64,000 nt of DNA, taken from Kuschelorhynchus macadamiae (lineage: Eukaryota > Arthropoda > Insecta > Coleoptera > Curculionidae). Below the pieces are notes generated by a model. It was not told the origin of the DNA, searched no databases, and saw only the letters and a program-made list of their open reading frames with translations. Of the stretch, positions 35,370 to 46,860 are shown in pieces. Position 1 is the first letter of the stretch. The number at the start of each line of letters is the position of its first letter. The stretch is taken from positions 496,001-560,000 of the forward strand of contig JAUTXW010003824.1 in NCBI GenBank assembly GCA_030620095.1. Direction: 5' to 3'. The position numbers were made by a program, and so were the translations under genes.

Positions 35370-36660
35370 GAATTAATCTATCTAAAACATTTAAATTGAT
35401 TAAGACATCGGCTTGATGAATTTATCATCGCAAGTCAAAATAAACAAAAAAATAGTTGGGATTGGATTAACGAGGTTAAAGGTAACACTAAAAAAGTAAT
35501 ATTTATAAGGACAAAAAATCGAGAAATCCATTGCAGAGCAGACAACGTTTCCAGCAAAGAGCAAATATTTGCTTGACAAATAAATGTTTTTTTAACCCAG
35601 CTACAAAATCTGATATAAATAAGGTGGTAATCAAACAAAATCAACTGGTCCCGTTTAAATTCCTCTAGAACTCTTGAAGCATTGTAATAACGAATTTCCT
35701 GTACGCTAACATATCTTATTAATAAATCTCTCAGCTAGCAGCCATTGTACCAATTTATTAAAAGCGTAACATAAAAAATATTTAAAAGTATATACCTAAC
35801 GCGCTTTTGAGTAATTTTGCGAACATAATTAAAAAGGTTGCAGCCAGGAAAATATTTGAATTTTTAAATAAAAACAGCGTTTTAACTCGGAGACAATATG
35901 GTTTTCGCCCAGGTTTTTCATCTGAAAGAAGAATGACCGATTTGACTCAGACTATTTATGTCAAAAGGATCTCCCGACAACGGGTTATTGGTGTGTCGTT
36001 TGACCTTACGAAAGCATATGACTTGCCCATATTTTTGTTTTAGAGAAAGACAAAATTGGGGGCTACGTGGACTTTTAAACAGTTGAATTGCTCCTATCTG
36101 CAAAATCGTGGGAGTTTTCGGTAAATTTATTAACACCCTAGGATAATGTTCTGGAACTGCCTATATTTTCCTATACGTAAATGAAATAGAGTAATTTGTG
36201 AAACATGATATGTCGTTTTTATATGTGGATGATGCTTTTATACTATTGTGGGACAAGGAATAATCGGATTTGCGAAACAAAGTTAGTGAAACTCTTTTGA
36301 ATTTTAGTGAATGGTGTGCAAAAAATAAGCTAGTAATTAATAGTTTTAAAACTGTAATCACAGAATTTAAAAATCTATATAAACAGGCTCGAGATTTGGA
36401 ATTTTATTTAAATGGCAACATAATTTTAATATCTAAGTGTTTTTAGGAAGTGTTTTGCACTTTAGTTTAAATTGGTACAAAAATTAAAATTAGATCTGCA
36501 TAAGGCTAAATAAAAGGGCTTTTATGTAGTTTTTACCCTACAAAATTATGTAGATCTAAATTCATTGATGAATGTGTATTATTTCATATGGTATTTCTTC
36601 ATTGGAAAGTTCTGTCTATATGACCCGTGTGTTTATGGGATGCTGCAGTTATTGTAGTGA
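35370..36660 (+). pseudogene. LINE reverse transcriptase relic with YVDD motif
   Basis: Upstream text NSWDWINEVKGNTKKVIFIR fits the linker between the endonuclease and RT of non-LTR elements. RT block 0/1 reads KKVAARKIFEFLNKNSVLTR then RQYGFRPGFSSERR; motif A reads VIGVSFDLTKAYD (36000). In another frame motif C reads FLYVDDAFILLWDKE (36210), followed by NFSEWCAKNKLVINSFKT. Motif B is lost near 36080. Several stops are present. No endonuclease is visible upstream, where the ZMYM-like hAT ends at 35309. Confidence 0.8.
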
Positions 36661-36689
36661 GGTATGGCAAATTTAACAAGAGAGCAGTT

Positions 36690-37030
36690 AAAAGATTAGA
36701 GGCAACAGATGGATTTCTGGAGATGGTATATCAAGATTCGATAAGGTAAGAAATGACTGAAGTAGAGAAATTATGGAAGTGAAACACAAGAAGATATAAA
36801 AATAAACTTACTAAGAGGGTACGATCAGCTGCAAAGAATGAACGAAGAGCGACTCCCAAATCAAATTCTGGAACGGGAACCTCAAGTAAGACGAAAAAGA
36901 GGCAGACCTAGGAGGAGCTGGAGAGAAGGGGTAGGGGTAGGAAATGAGAGAGAGAGAGAGAGAGAATCTCTGGGAAAACAGACCAATGTCAATTGGAAAA
37001 TATCGGAGAACGTTAGCCACTGAGTACGAT
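36690..37030 (+). pseudogene. LINE C-terminal fragment (RTE/CR1-like 'RGRPRRSW' tail)
   Basis: The reading frame gives LQRMNEERLPNQILEREP then QVRRKRGRPRRSWREGV, the typical C-terminal motif of many arthropod LINE polyproteins ('H..RM...R.P...L.......R.RGRPR..W.'). It differs from the RT relic just upstream, so it may belong to another LINE. An (AG)n run (36946-36966) interrupts it. Confidence 0.65.
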
Positions 37031-37039
37031 AACTGTTTT

Positions 37040-37721
37040 TTCAATCATGTCGATATTCTACTTTTTGAAATATGCGGTTTTTAGGCTTCTTAACAGTTGT
37101 ATTTTTTATGTCAGTAGAATGTAGTGCTAGCGAATTCAACGAATAAATTTGAAATAGTACGTTTCTAAATACTTTCAAAAGTTTTATTTCAAATTCCGTA
37201 TAAAATAGATAGTATACAAGCCCAAATCCAATTTTCTGCATCATGCGATAAAAACTATAGACCTTTTCAATAAATCGAGCATGGAGACCCAGTCAAGTAA
37301 GTGAGTTCTCGATACTCAATAAGGCGAGCCGATGCATCCTAGCGTTAGATAGACTGGCGGTCGGACTTTTTACAATCGATTCTCAAGCCTGCGATTCGCT
37401 GGCGCCAAAAAGGCTACTTGTGAAGACACTCTCTGCCTTTCGTTTACTGCTGACCGATGAATTTTTCCGTTCAAATGTTACACAATCTATAAAGATATGA
37501 TGGCTAACTTCAATTGTGGATTTGATATTAAATATTTATCAATTTATTAATGAGCTATCAACATAGGATAATAAGAATTATGGTTGCAGTTAAAACGAGA
37601 AATTTGAATCTTAATAGAACATGCAATGTATACAAAAAGTTTCCAAAAAATTGTCGAAAAGCATCAACATATCTTTGATATAATATGTAGACTTATCCTT
37701 TGTCCACAGATCCTAAGAGAC
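37040..37721. other. No recognised feature
   Basis: A slightly GC-richer patch at 37270-37450 ('ggcgagccgatgcatcctag') has no recognisable family. Confidence 0.4.
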
Positions 37722-37872
<151 letters not shown>

Positions 37873-38680
37873 ACGGAATTAACTAAGTCACTGTTAAATG
37901 TTTTTTCAAATTTTAGTAAAAAATTATCCAAGCGACGACTTCTTAAATATAATAATTTCTAATAAACTATTTAATAATATATAAAATGTGGAACATTTAA
38001 TTGGAACACATTTTATTACTTGGAAATAATTCATAATTTGTAAAAGCTATTTTACTAGTCAAATTAATTTATTCGACTTCGGATCTGTTGGTAATACCAA
38101 TTTGATCGTGATATAGTTTTGTAAGACTGCTACGCTGTATTCAGTATATTAGTTTTTTTTTAATTAATAGCATATTCTGAACAAAATCTATGTAAAATGT
38201 CTTATACCAGAACTGACTTTTTTTCGTTAAAATGGCGTATCAATAATCTAATTTTGGGCTACTTTGAGCCCACTGTTGTCCAAACTTAGAACTTTGCTGT
38301 TTTAACTTTATCATTCCATCGTTTTTAATACAAACTACTGGTCATAATTATTGCATCAAGAAATTTTTTTGTCAAAGTTTAAAGATAGATATTTCAGTTG
38401 TAAAACGAATATCGAGATACGGTTTTCCGTGTTCCTTTGGTCGATCTGTTGGGTTTGCGTTTCTAATTGCACGACCGTATATGCGCACTTAAAATAATAT
38501 ATACAGGGTGTAAAATAAAACCCATGCATTTTCCCAAAAGTTTGTTACCTCCTAAAATTCCCAAAAATTGTTTTAATTTTTTTTTGCTTCTGATAAAGAT
38601 GATCTCTGATAAAATACAAAAAAACAATTTTTGGCATTTTTTGATATTTTCGTTTCTTTACAATATTCAGGGTTTTTTAG

Positions 38681-39800
38681 TCTAGATACAGGGTATTCGC
38701 TTTTAACTGAAAACCCAAAAATGAAAATTTTATTTAAGAAAATCAAGAACGACAATTTAATTTAATTTTTTTAAAAGAAAATGCATTTCATTGACTATAC
38801 AGGGTGTTACAAATTTGAGTATATGCAAGATGCATGGAAATCTAGAAAACCGTAAGAGATACAAAGTAGATTAAAAGGTAGGTGAAGATGCGCAATATGG
38901 TGTTTAATAGTATTCCGTTTACAAATTGATAACATTCTCAACCACTTCGGAGATATTCGCAAAATACGATTTTTACCCTATTTCGTTTTTATTTTTTACT
39001 GACTCTATTTAAATATATATTTAAAAATAAATTTTGCCAATTTATTGCAAATTTTTTTCTCTACAAGATGAAATTATCAAATTTTAAGAACGAAGTTTCG
39101 TATTCAGGTCACCCTCATCAACTTAATTTTTTTTCAGTACAGACCTGGATATTCGATTTAATTTCTTTGAAGCCTACGAACCCTAAATACAATAATGTAA
39201 GTATCTCACTTGACCAAAAAATGTTTTTTATAGACAATAATTCAAAAAAGACCGAATATACCAACTTTCTCCAACTCATTGCTCCTTGCTGAAGTGAAAA
39301 ATACAGGTTTGTATTTAAAACGAAAATTTGATGATGGTGGCCCGAAAAAGAAACGTCGCATTTAAAATTTGATAATGCCGTCTTATAGAGAAGCTAAAGT
39401 GGCTACAAAAATTTAAAATCTATTTCTAAATTCCTATTGAAATAAAATCAGGAAAAAATAAAAATGAAATCGGGAAAAACTGAATTTATGCGCATATCTC
39501 CGAAGTGGTTGGGAATTTTAATTTGTAAACGGAATACTATTAAACATCATATTGCGCATCTTTGCCTACTTTTTAACATACTTTGTATCTCTTACGGTTC
39601 CATGCATATTGCATACACTCAAATTTGTAACACCCTGTATAGTTAATAAAATGCAATTTCTTTTAAAGTTTTTTTTACATAAATTCCTGGAACAACGAAT
39701 AATTAAAACTTTTCTTGCCTTTCTTAAATGCAATTATCATTTTTGGGTTTTCAGGGTGCAGTGCTTTTTTCAACTAAAAGCAAATACCCTGTATCTAGAC
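38681..39800. repeat. 1.1-kb fold-back palindrome built from mariner 3' ends
   Basis: Left arm 38681-39160 and right arm 39310-39800 are inverted copies. Outer ends are tctagatacagggtatt.gc; inner landmarks are tatacagggtgttacaaat/atttgtaacaccctgtata, aacggaatact/agtattccgtt and atcaaatttt.aa on both arms. The arms differ by small indels. The central spacer is about 150 bp. Inner text (.aaattatcaaattttaa...gtttcg...ggtcacc.tcatca) resembles the 3' region of the mariner at 50.4 kb, so each arm looks like a mariner-family 3' end joined tail to tail. Confidence 0.82.
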
Positions 39801-40290
39801 TAATAAAATGGCTAGAGTAAAAATGAAAAAACCATTTTGACAAAAAGATCCATAGTTCACAAAAGTTGTATAACAACAGGTATATTGTAATCGTTTTACG
39901 TCTGACATAATTTCAAAATTGAATAATAAAAAAATCTCTAGAATACATCAAATCAGTGTTAGTTAAGTTTTGATACACCCTGTATCCAAAACCTATTATT
40001 GGTAACTTATATAGTTTCCGGTCTTTTTTGTTATTGGTAACGTTAACGGTATAACTACTGATCATAACTCAGGTAATAAAATTTTGTTTTGTATACAGGT
40101 TGTTAAGAATTTGTATGTAGACGTCCAAATTTTAGTAAAAACCCCGTATATTGCAAAAAAACGAAAATACCAAAAAATGCAAAAAAATGTTCAATATTCA
40201 AATCAAATAAGAAGCACCTTATTTGATTTGATGAGATAGCGAATATGAACGAACATCGCACGCATATATATAAATATGTTTACATTTGTT

Positions 40291-40318
40291 TCTATATATA
40301 TATATATATATCTATATA
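40291..40318. repeat. Short (TA)n tract at left edge of mariner copy 1
   Basis: TA dinucleotides with single C interruptions directly abut the transposon terminus 'atacaatgagggcataaagt'. Confidence 0.9.
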
Positions 40319-40611
40319 CAATGAGGGCATAAAGTCTGGAAACCTTGAGATATGTCAAAAACTATACAAGTTAGGTATAAAAGTTTCATATAAAAATTTT
40401 ATTAAGCACACCCTATCCCTAAAGTCAACTGTTTTTGAGATAAAAAAATGAGAAAATGGAAATTTGGCTTTAAACAAAATTAACTCATTTCCCTATGCAT
40501 AGTGAAACCTGGTGGATTATTTTAGAACTCCCATAGAAACTGTCATGTACTGACAATAAACTGTGCCAATTTTTAACATATTGTTGGAGAGTTACTTTTT
40601 TTCTGATAAAA

Positions 40612-41641
40612 ATGCTTTCAGAAAGAGAAAGAATAGAGATTTTTATGATGTTTGGATGGGGAGATCGCCAAAGAAATCTTGACGAAGTATGTGAACTTTT
40701 TAATAATACGTATCCCGAGCGAGGACAAGCAATTGCAAAATTCCACAGATCAAAAAATTTCGTGATCATGGTTGTGTAAAAGATCTTCCCAGGACAGGAA
40801 GGCCAAAACTAGATGATGATATTAAATTGAATGTTTTACTCAGTTATAACGAAAATCCACATTTATCTACAAGTCAAGTAGCATTAGATTTAAACTTTAG
40901 TCAATCATCGGTAAAAAATATTCTGCACAGGGCAAAGTATCATCCCTACAAAATAAGATTAATCCATAAATTAAATGAAGACGACTTTGACCGCCGACTT
41001 GAGTTTTGCGAAAGTATGCAAGAGCTGTGCAACCTGGATCCATTCTTTTGTAGAAATATTTTATTTTCCGATGAAGCCACCTTTTTACTGTCAACCGACA
41101 AAACCGTAGATGTTGGTCTACAGAGAATCCCCATTGGGCTCAAGTGGCTCATACGCAATATCCCGAGAAAATCAATGTTTGGGCTGGAATATTTCAAGAT
41201 AGAATTATAGGTCCCTACTTTTTCGACGTAAATATAACCGGCGAAATTTATCTTGATTTTTTACAACTCGAGTTGATTCCTGCCTTAGCTCAATTGTATC
41301 CAGGTAATGAGCCCGATATGCCTATTGCAGCAATGTGGTTCCAACAAGATGGAGCACCACCTTACTACGCGCTACCTGTTCGGCAATATCTCAGTGAAAT
41401 ATTTCCTAACAGGTGGATAGGACGTCGTGGTCCCTACGAATGGCCGGCCAGGTCCCCGGACTTAACTCCCCTAGATTATTTGAACAGACCTTCTAATATC
41501 GATGCGCTGAAAAATCGTATAAGAGATGAAATCTGGCAAATCCCACCTACTTTCATTCGAAATCTACAACAAGAGTTTATCAATCGATTAGGATATTGTC
41601 AGGAAGTGAACGGACAACAGTTCCAGCATTTATTACGTTAA
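40612..41641 (+). pseudogene. Mariner-like (ITm) transposase, family M1 copy 1, broken
   Basis: The start MLSERERIEIFMMFGWGDRQ leads into a helix-turn-helix N-terminus. A deletion at about 40741 ('ttccacagatc') shifts frame relative to copy 2. A second block (40827 on) runs to FFCRNILFSDEATF (first Asp), where a ~10-bp deletion shifts frame again. The last block (41144-41641) carries KINVWAGIFQDRIIGPYFF, AAMWFQQDGAPPYYALPV (second Asp) and EWPARSPDLTPLDY (third Asp region). A 33-bp in-frame deletion after LTPLDY removes 11 residues (FLWGYLKSKV region) that copy 2 retains, with 'ttat' microhomology at the break. It is inactive. Confidence 0.9.
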
Positions 41642-41704
41642 AACGCATCATTTAGAATTTTAGACTATCGTTGTTAATCGTTATTAAAAAAATTTTGTAA
41701 AACA

Positions 41705-42055
41705 GTTGACTGAGAGTGACTTTAGGGATAGGGCATGCTTAATAATATATGATCAGAATTTCATGTAGATTCTTAAAATGAAATAATATACAAGGTGTTC
41801 TATTAGAGATTCTGAAGTTTTGGCGTGTAACTTGATTTTAAAACACCCTGTATATTTCAAGACATTTTCTATTTTTTTTATCTCAAAAACTGTTGACTTT
41901 AGGGATAGGGTATGCTTAATAAAATATGATCAGAATTTCATGTAGATTCTTAAAATAAAATAATATACAGGGTGTTCCATTAGAGATTCTGAAGTTTTGG
42001 CGTGTAACCTTGATTTTAAAATACCCTCTATATATTACAAGACATTTTTGAATCG
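41705..42055. repeat. Tandem duplication inside the right TIR of M1 copy 1
   Basis: Two ~170-bp blocks, 41705-41870 and 41885-42050, each run from 'tgactttagggatagggyatg' through 'gattctgaagttttggcgtg' to 'caagacatttt'. Copy 2 has this block once per TIR. Confidence 0.9.
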
Positions 42056-42150
42056 TAAATCGTAAGGAACTATACAACTTTTATATGAAACTTTTTTACC
42101 CAACTTGTATAGTTTTTGACATATCTCAAGGTTTGCAGACTTTATGCCCT

Positions 42151-42154
<4 letters not shown>

Positions 42155-42204
<50 letters not shown>
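42155..42204. repeat. (TA)n tract at right edge of mariner copy 1
   Basis: About 25 TA dinucleotides directly follow the transposon end 'ccctcattgtat'. Confidence 0.95.
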
Positions 42205-42206
<2 letters not shown>

Positions 42207-42209
42207 ATA

Positions 42210-43425
42210 CACAATTGAAAGCTTCGTCTCTTTGAAGTAACCGCAGCTGAAGTAACGTGTCCTCACCAGTCTATAAACAAATATCAATTTCTGAATTTTC
42301 TTGAAATTCAGTCCGTATGAGGGTGGATAGTTGTTTTACAATATCTCTTAAACTAATTGAGAATTTAAAGCAAACATTTCGTCAATGGCATTCAAAATAA
42401 TTAACTAAAAATTGATAATTGGATTATTTGATCGCACGATTAAGGGTGTCAAACAAGATTATCGCCTTAAACAAATGAGATTTTAAAATTATTGTTTTGA
42501 CAAAAGCTTACTATAATTATTTATAAGTATTTTTTATATTTTTAGCAATAAATATATATTAGTATTTTTTTGTAATCAAGCGTTACTCTTTTGTCAAATA
42601 TGTAATGGATGGATGACACATTATGATCATTTCGCCCACTTAAATTAATTGTAATATATGCAATAGCTTCCGCTAGTACGTGATCGATAATAAACAGTGC
42701 CTGTAATTTATGGACAATGTAGAGTTAAATCCCAATATCGAACTGCAAGTTGGTGACAGGTGTTTATGCCGATAACGAATATTGGAGAGAAGCAGTGCAA
42801 ATTAATATAGCTTATTTTACCATTGGATATTACAATGGACGATACATTTTAGCGTTAATTTACCACCTAAAATCTTAAACTTCTGTGAAATTAGTACTAT
42901 TTAGGTTTGCTGGGCAATATAGTATATTCTCTTTCTTTCACATTAACATTGATTTAAAGAGAATAATTAGGTTTTTTTACCAGGTGTCACAGGATAGTGG
43001 TTCTGTCTGTTTTTCAAGGTATTATAAGGAAGTTTTTGATATTCATACTGCAGGCTAGTGAAGCTAATCCCTAAAATTTCCCGATTTGCTCAAATGTAAT
43101 CTCGTTCTTTAATGATTCGATAGTGATTTGTTTGGTTCTGTTTTAAGGGTTACTTTGATCTGGTATATACGAGGGATAAGACAAAAGTAGTTTTTTTTAC
43201 ATGAATTTTGATTTTATGTTTGTACTTAATAAATGGGTTCTTAGGAAAAAAATAATTTTTCAAAATTTTCATATTTTATTTCTTTTTTAATTAACTTTTT
43301 TCTTATAATACGCATTTTTACAACATTTTTCTCTCTAAATTAAACACTCCTATTAAAAAGACCATATTTTAAATCATTTTGCCTTCTCCAAGGTTGATTC
43401 TTACATAATACTTGATTTTTCGGCA
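42210..43425. other. No recognised feature
   Basis: AT-rich DNA with short chance ORFs and no paired termini. Confidence 0.45.
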
Positions 43426-43598
43426 GAATTTGAGATAAATTGCTTAAGTAGTGTTCTAGCAATAATTTTTTACATTTCATCAGGCCGCCATTTTGTGTTG
43501 CATTATACGATTTTTACCAAAATGTTACCTGGTCATCCCCATATGATCCTCAATTTTTGACCAAAATTTAAAATCAATCGGGTAAGTAGTTTTTAAGC
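43426..43598 (+). repeat. Dispersed 'gccgcc' repeat, B and C subunits, left part
   Basis: It matches the B-C order of the 48-kb array: 'acataatacttgattttt', then 'aggccgccattttgtgttgc', 'ccaaaatgttacc.ggtcatccc' and 'tcaatcgggtaagtag'. It is interrupted at 43598 by hAT element B; the C subunit resumes at 45379 with 'agctatgccgtgaactgaca'. Confidence 0.8.
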
Positions 43599-45378
43599 CA
43601 ACCATGTCAAACTCAAAGTCACTGGTGGGCCAAAAGCATGAAGACCATCGACTAGGTGGGCCGCAAAGCCTTATCTTAAAGAAGTCAAACTACTGAAAAT
43701 CTTGAGAAAAAGTACTATTATAGGACAAATCTGTTCCAATAAAAAGGACATTACAAAAAACTACAAACATTAAATTCTTTTGCCAGATATTTGACATCTT
43801 TTGTCTTTAATTAAGTTGTCTATTTGTGGAGCGAGTTTATCGGCGGAAATAACTTTTAAAACTGTGTCCAAGTGTGCGTCCGTCAATCGCGATCTTGCGG
43901 GAGATTTGTTTCCCTTCATCAAAGAAAATAGTTGTTCACACTTATAGGTATTTCCAAACATTGATAGGATTTTACAGACAAATTTTCTCATTTCTTGATA
44001 TTGAACAGGCAAGTACTTATAAAATTCGAATGTACCAACGCTATCAAATTTTTGTTTTAAATGGGTCTGACACTGAATCTCAATTACTTCCATTTGCAAG
44101 TGAGGGGAAACTTTATCAATATCGATAGTGAAAAGACCAGTAAATAGAGTAAAATTGTTTTGTTGGGTCTTAAAATCCCGAAAACGCTTCTCAAATTCTG
44201 TCAGAAGGCTTCTCATTTTCTCTGAATATATTTTGTGTGATATTATGACACTTGTGCTTTCCTGATATGCCTTACAATTCAGAAAATGTGACAAATTATC
44301 CTCTGCTAACTGTTTTTCCCACAACATCATCTTACACTTGAAAGCTTTTACATGATCATGCATATCTGCAATAACTTGACGTGGTCCTTGCAATTTCGTA
44401 TTTAAGTCCGACAAGTGTTTTGTGATATCTACCATAAATGAAAGATCTTGTAAAAAAGGTACATCGCATAATAACCTGACATTTTCTCCTTTTGTTTCCA
44501 TGAAAACGCGTATTTCTTCTTTGAGTTTCCAAAAACCGGTCGAGTACCATAGAACACAAAAGCCATCGCACCTTTGCATAATATGGTAAACCAGTATACT
44601 CACTTTCTAAATCACGTAAAAATGCAGAAAACTGTCGCTGATTAAGTCCTCGTGACCTTATGAAGTTTATAATTTTTTTCACTGACTTTAAAACACTTTC
44701 CAACTTGATCACTTTTAAACATAAAACTTCTTGGTGGATTATACAATGAATATGATTAAAATCTGGTTTGTCACTGCCCGTTTCTCTGATCTTTGTCTGT
44801 AATATTTTAACGAAGCCATTTTTTACTCCAGTCATTGAAGGAGCTCCGTCTGTTGCAACGGAACACAGTTTTGACAAATCTAAATTGTACTTTTGCAGAA
44901 GTCTATAAACAGCATTGAAAATATCCTTCGCAGTTGTTGTATCATGCAATGGTACTAATTCCAGTAATTCTTCATGCACATTGATAACTGTATCAATCGC
45001 ACGAAGAAAAACAGCGAGTTGCGCCACACCACAAACATCCGTACTTTCGTCACAGGCAATAGAAAATGTAATGAAAGAGTCTGATTTTGTTTTTATCTGA
45101 TCACTTATATTGGCAGCCAACTCAGTAACTCTTTCAGTGACAAGGATATATTTTGAAATGCCTTCACGCTCTCGGGACTTGAGTGTGTGTAGTTCATCCT
45201 CCTAAACATAGTTGGCACTATGTACAATTGTACATTTTACTATACCAATCGTTGTTGAAGCGGCGCGCGCTTTCAAAAACGGTTTTAAACTTGTTCGCGG
45301 GCCGCTTTATTTGGCTGTTTTCAAAACTGATTTGGGCCGCAGAAAAATGCTCACTGGGCCGCATTTTTGACATGGCAG
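43599..45378 (-). mobile_element. hAT element B, 1780 bp, exact 8-bp TSD, internally deleted
   Basis: The octamer ttttaagc flanks it at 43591-43598 and 45379-45386. The ends read CAACCATGTCAAA (left) and, reverse-complemented, CTGCCATGTCAAA (right), 11 of 13 alike. GC-rich 'gggccgc' blocks occur near both ends. It sits inside the C subunit of a known repeat, and the repeat reads through when the element is removed, so boundaries are secure. At 1.8 kb it is shorter than hAT element A and lacks the N-terminal part of its transposase. Confidence 0.92.
43770..45123 (-). pseudogene. hAT transposase, N-terminally truncated, one frameshift (GTF2IRD2-like)
   Basis: The upstream frame (45120 down) has FSIACDESTDVCGVAQLAVF (first Asp), KLCSVATDGAPSMTGVKNGF (second Asp), HCIIHQEVLCLKVIKLESV and YYAKVRWLLCSMVLDRFLE. 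A frame change near 44540 joins it to a second block with WKLKEEIRVFMETKG, FLQDLSFMVDITKHLSDLN and the hATC region FGNTYKCEQLFSLMKGNKS with SRLTDAHLDTVLKVISADK, ending at 43770. The BED-finger N-terminus is deleted; only about 250 bp remain between this frame and the right terminus. It is better preserved than the transposase of element A and belongs to a related but distinct subfamily. Confidence 0.9.
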
Positions 45379-45440
45379 TTTTAAGCTATGCCGTGAACTG
45401 ACAGACAGATAGACAAACCGACGAATTTTTAAATATTTTA
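45379..45440 (+). repeat. C subunit of 'gccgcc' repeat, right part after hAT insertion
   Basis: It resumes with 'ttttaagctatgccgtgaac', 'gacagacagatagac' and '.ccgacgaatt', the same tail as other C subunits, and ends at the PLE 3 3' terminus. Confidence 0.8.
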
Positions 45441-46472
45441 CTAAGCTCAAAATATAAGAGTTCTAACCACACTACACCACAACTTCTTACGTTGTGGACG
45501 CGCGTTTCGCTAACCAAGTTAGCATCATCAGCAGATGATATAAACTAAAGTAACTTATCCTAACCAAGACTATTTATAGGTAAGTGTGGTCACACTTGGT
45601 TTCACCCGACTGCACCGTGGTCAAGTAAGCAATAGAGGGAACTATAGGGAATAGGCCCTCTGTCTTTATTTAGTGCTTTCTTACCACATTTTACTATTTC
45701 TATACTCTCAAATGCATCTAATAATCTATTATTAGATATATTTTTAATTAACTTAAGATTATTTATTCCTATTTGGTGATTGTTTTCCAAAGCATGTTGG
45801 GCAACTCTTGCCTTTTCTGATTTTCCGTATTTTAAATGTGCCATGTGTTCTTTAAAACGATGTTTATGGAGCGTTTAGTTTGCCCAACATATTTTAGATC
45901 GCATTCATTACAGATAATTTCATAGATGCCACTCTCTCATTCAAGTCGACTTTGTCTGTAGGGTTTGCAAGGAGAGTTTTCAAACTGTTCTCCGTTTAGT
46001 AGGCTACTCAAAAACCTACGTTTTTAAATACTTTTCCTAGATTTCTCGTGTGTCTGAGATCATGTGGGATTACTATGAACTTATTAAGAGCCTCAGGTGC
46101 TTGAAAAGTAGTGGCATCTTTTAACATTTTCTTATGCTTATGTCTAGTTACTAATTTATGTACAACATTATCATTATATCCATTACTTTTAGTTATATTT
46201 TTAATCCGATTCATTTCATTGTTAAAACGTTTTTTACTTAATGGAAAATTGACTAACCTGTGATTTAAGAAATGAAATGCTGCCATTTTGTGTTGACGGC
46301 AATGAAATAAGTCGGATGTTATATACCTATCAGTATTAGTAAATTTCCTATAAATATCAAATTCTAATTTATCGTTATTTCTAATAACTAACGTGTCGAG
46401 AAAAGGTAATTGCCCATTGTTCTCCTTTGCGTACGTAAAATTAATGAAAGGATATTTATATTAAGCCTCTAT
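45441..46472 (-). pseudogene. Penelope-like element 3, 5'-truncated
   Basis: The minus strand starts within NNGQLPFLDTLVIRNNDKLE (near 46410) and continues through FTNTDRYITSDLFHCRQHK, MAAFHFLNHRLVNFPLSKKR, RHKHKKMLKDATTF, a GIY-YIG core (near 45900) and the C-terminus MAHLKYGKSEKARVAQHALE ... ESIEIVKCGKKALNKDRGPI. It is close to PLE 2 along its length, including the 3' end 'gaactcttatattttga', so both are copies of one family. The RT core is missing (truncation at about 46472). Several frameshifts lie between 46010 and 45850. Confidence 0.9.
45491..45535 (-). ncRNA. Hammerhead ribozyme in PLE 3 3' region, conserved core intact
   Basis: On the minus strand: TCTG (stem I), core CTGATGA (45531-45525), one extra T, stem II GCTAAC-TTG-GTTAGC, GAAA (45508-45505), palindrome ACGCGCGT for stem III, cleavage nucleotide C (45497), then CACAACG. 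Core CTGANGA, GAAA and NUH all fit the consensus. Stem I here pairs imperfectly (TCTG with CACA); the PLE 2 copy has the compensating CAGA. The 8-nt palindromic stem III resembles PLE-associated hammerheads reported to cleave as dimers. The extra base between the core and stem II recurs in the other PLE copies. Confidence 0.8.
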
Positions 46473-46473
46473 T

Positions 46474-46860
46474 TTGTTCTGCCATCTTGGATTGATTCCT
46501 ACATAATACTTGATTTTTGTGCAAAATTTGAAATAAATTTAATAAGTATTTTTTTAGCAATATTTTTTTTAACATTTCACTAGGCCGCTATTTTGTTTTA
46601 CCTTAATGGATTTTTACCCCAGTGTTATCAGGTCATTTTCATGTGACCCTTAATTTCTGATCAAAATTTGAAGTCAATCGGGTAAGCAGTTTTTTAGCTG
46701 TGCCGCGAACAGACAAACTGACAGACCGACAGACAGACAGACCGGCGGAATTGAAAAAACATATTTTTACCATCTAGGAACCCTGAAACGTAAAAATCTG
46801 AAAAAATCTCGGATGTATTTACAATACTTTCCTTTTATGAAGGAAGTAAAAATACATTTG
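46474..46860 (+). repeat. Dispersed 'gccgcc' repeat, B and C subunits
   Basis: B: 'ctattttgttctgccatctt', 'tacataatacttgatttttg'. C: 'aggccgctattttgttttac', 'agcagttttttagctgtgcc', 'gacagaccgacagacagaca', 'ccctgaaacgtaaaaatctg', ending 'tatgaaggaagtaaaa'. It is the most complete C tail in the window and gives the reference 3' end of the repeat. Confidence 0.8.

Larger units (their letters stand above)
40316..42157 (+). mobile_element. Mariner-like element, family M1 copy 1, long TIRs
   Basis: The left end is atacaatgagggcataaagt, then ctggaaaccttgagatatgt. The right end is the reverse complement (acatatctcaaggtttgcag, actttatgccctcattgtat). The TIRs are long. The left one has lost about 150 bp ('catataaaaattttattaag' skips the middle), and the right one contains a ~170-bp internal tandem duplication (41705-42055). 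The same family at 61237-63101 shows the undamaged arrangement. TA dinucleotide tracts flank both ends, consistent with insertion at TA. Confidence 0.9.
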
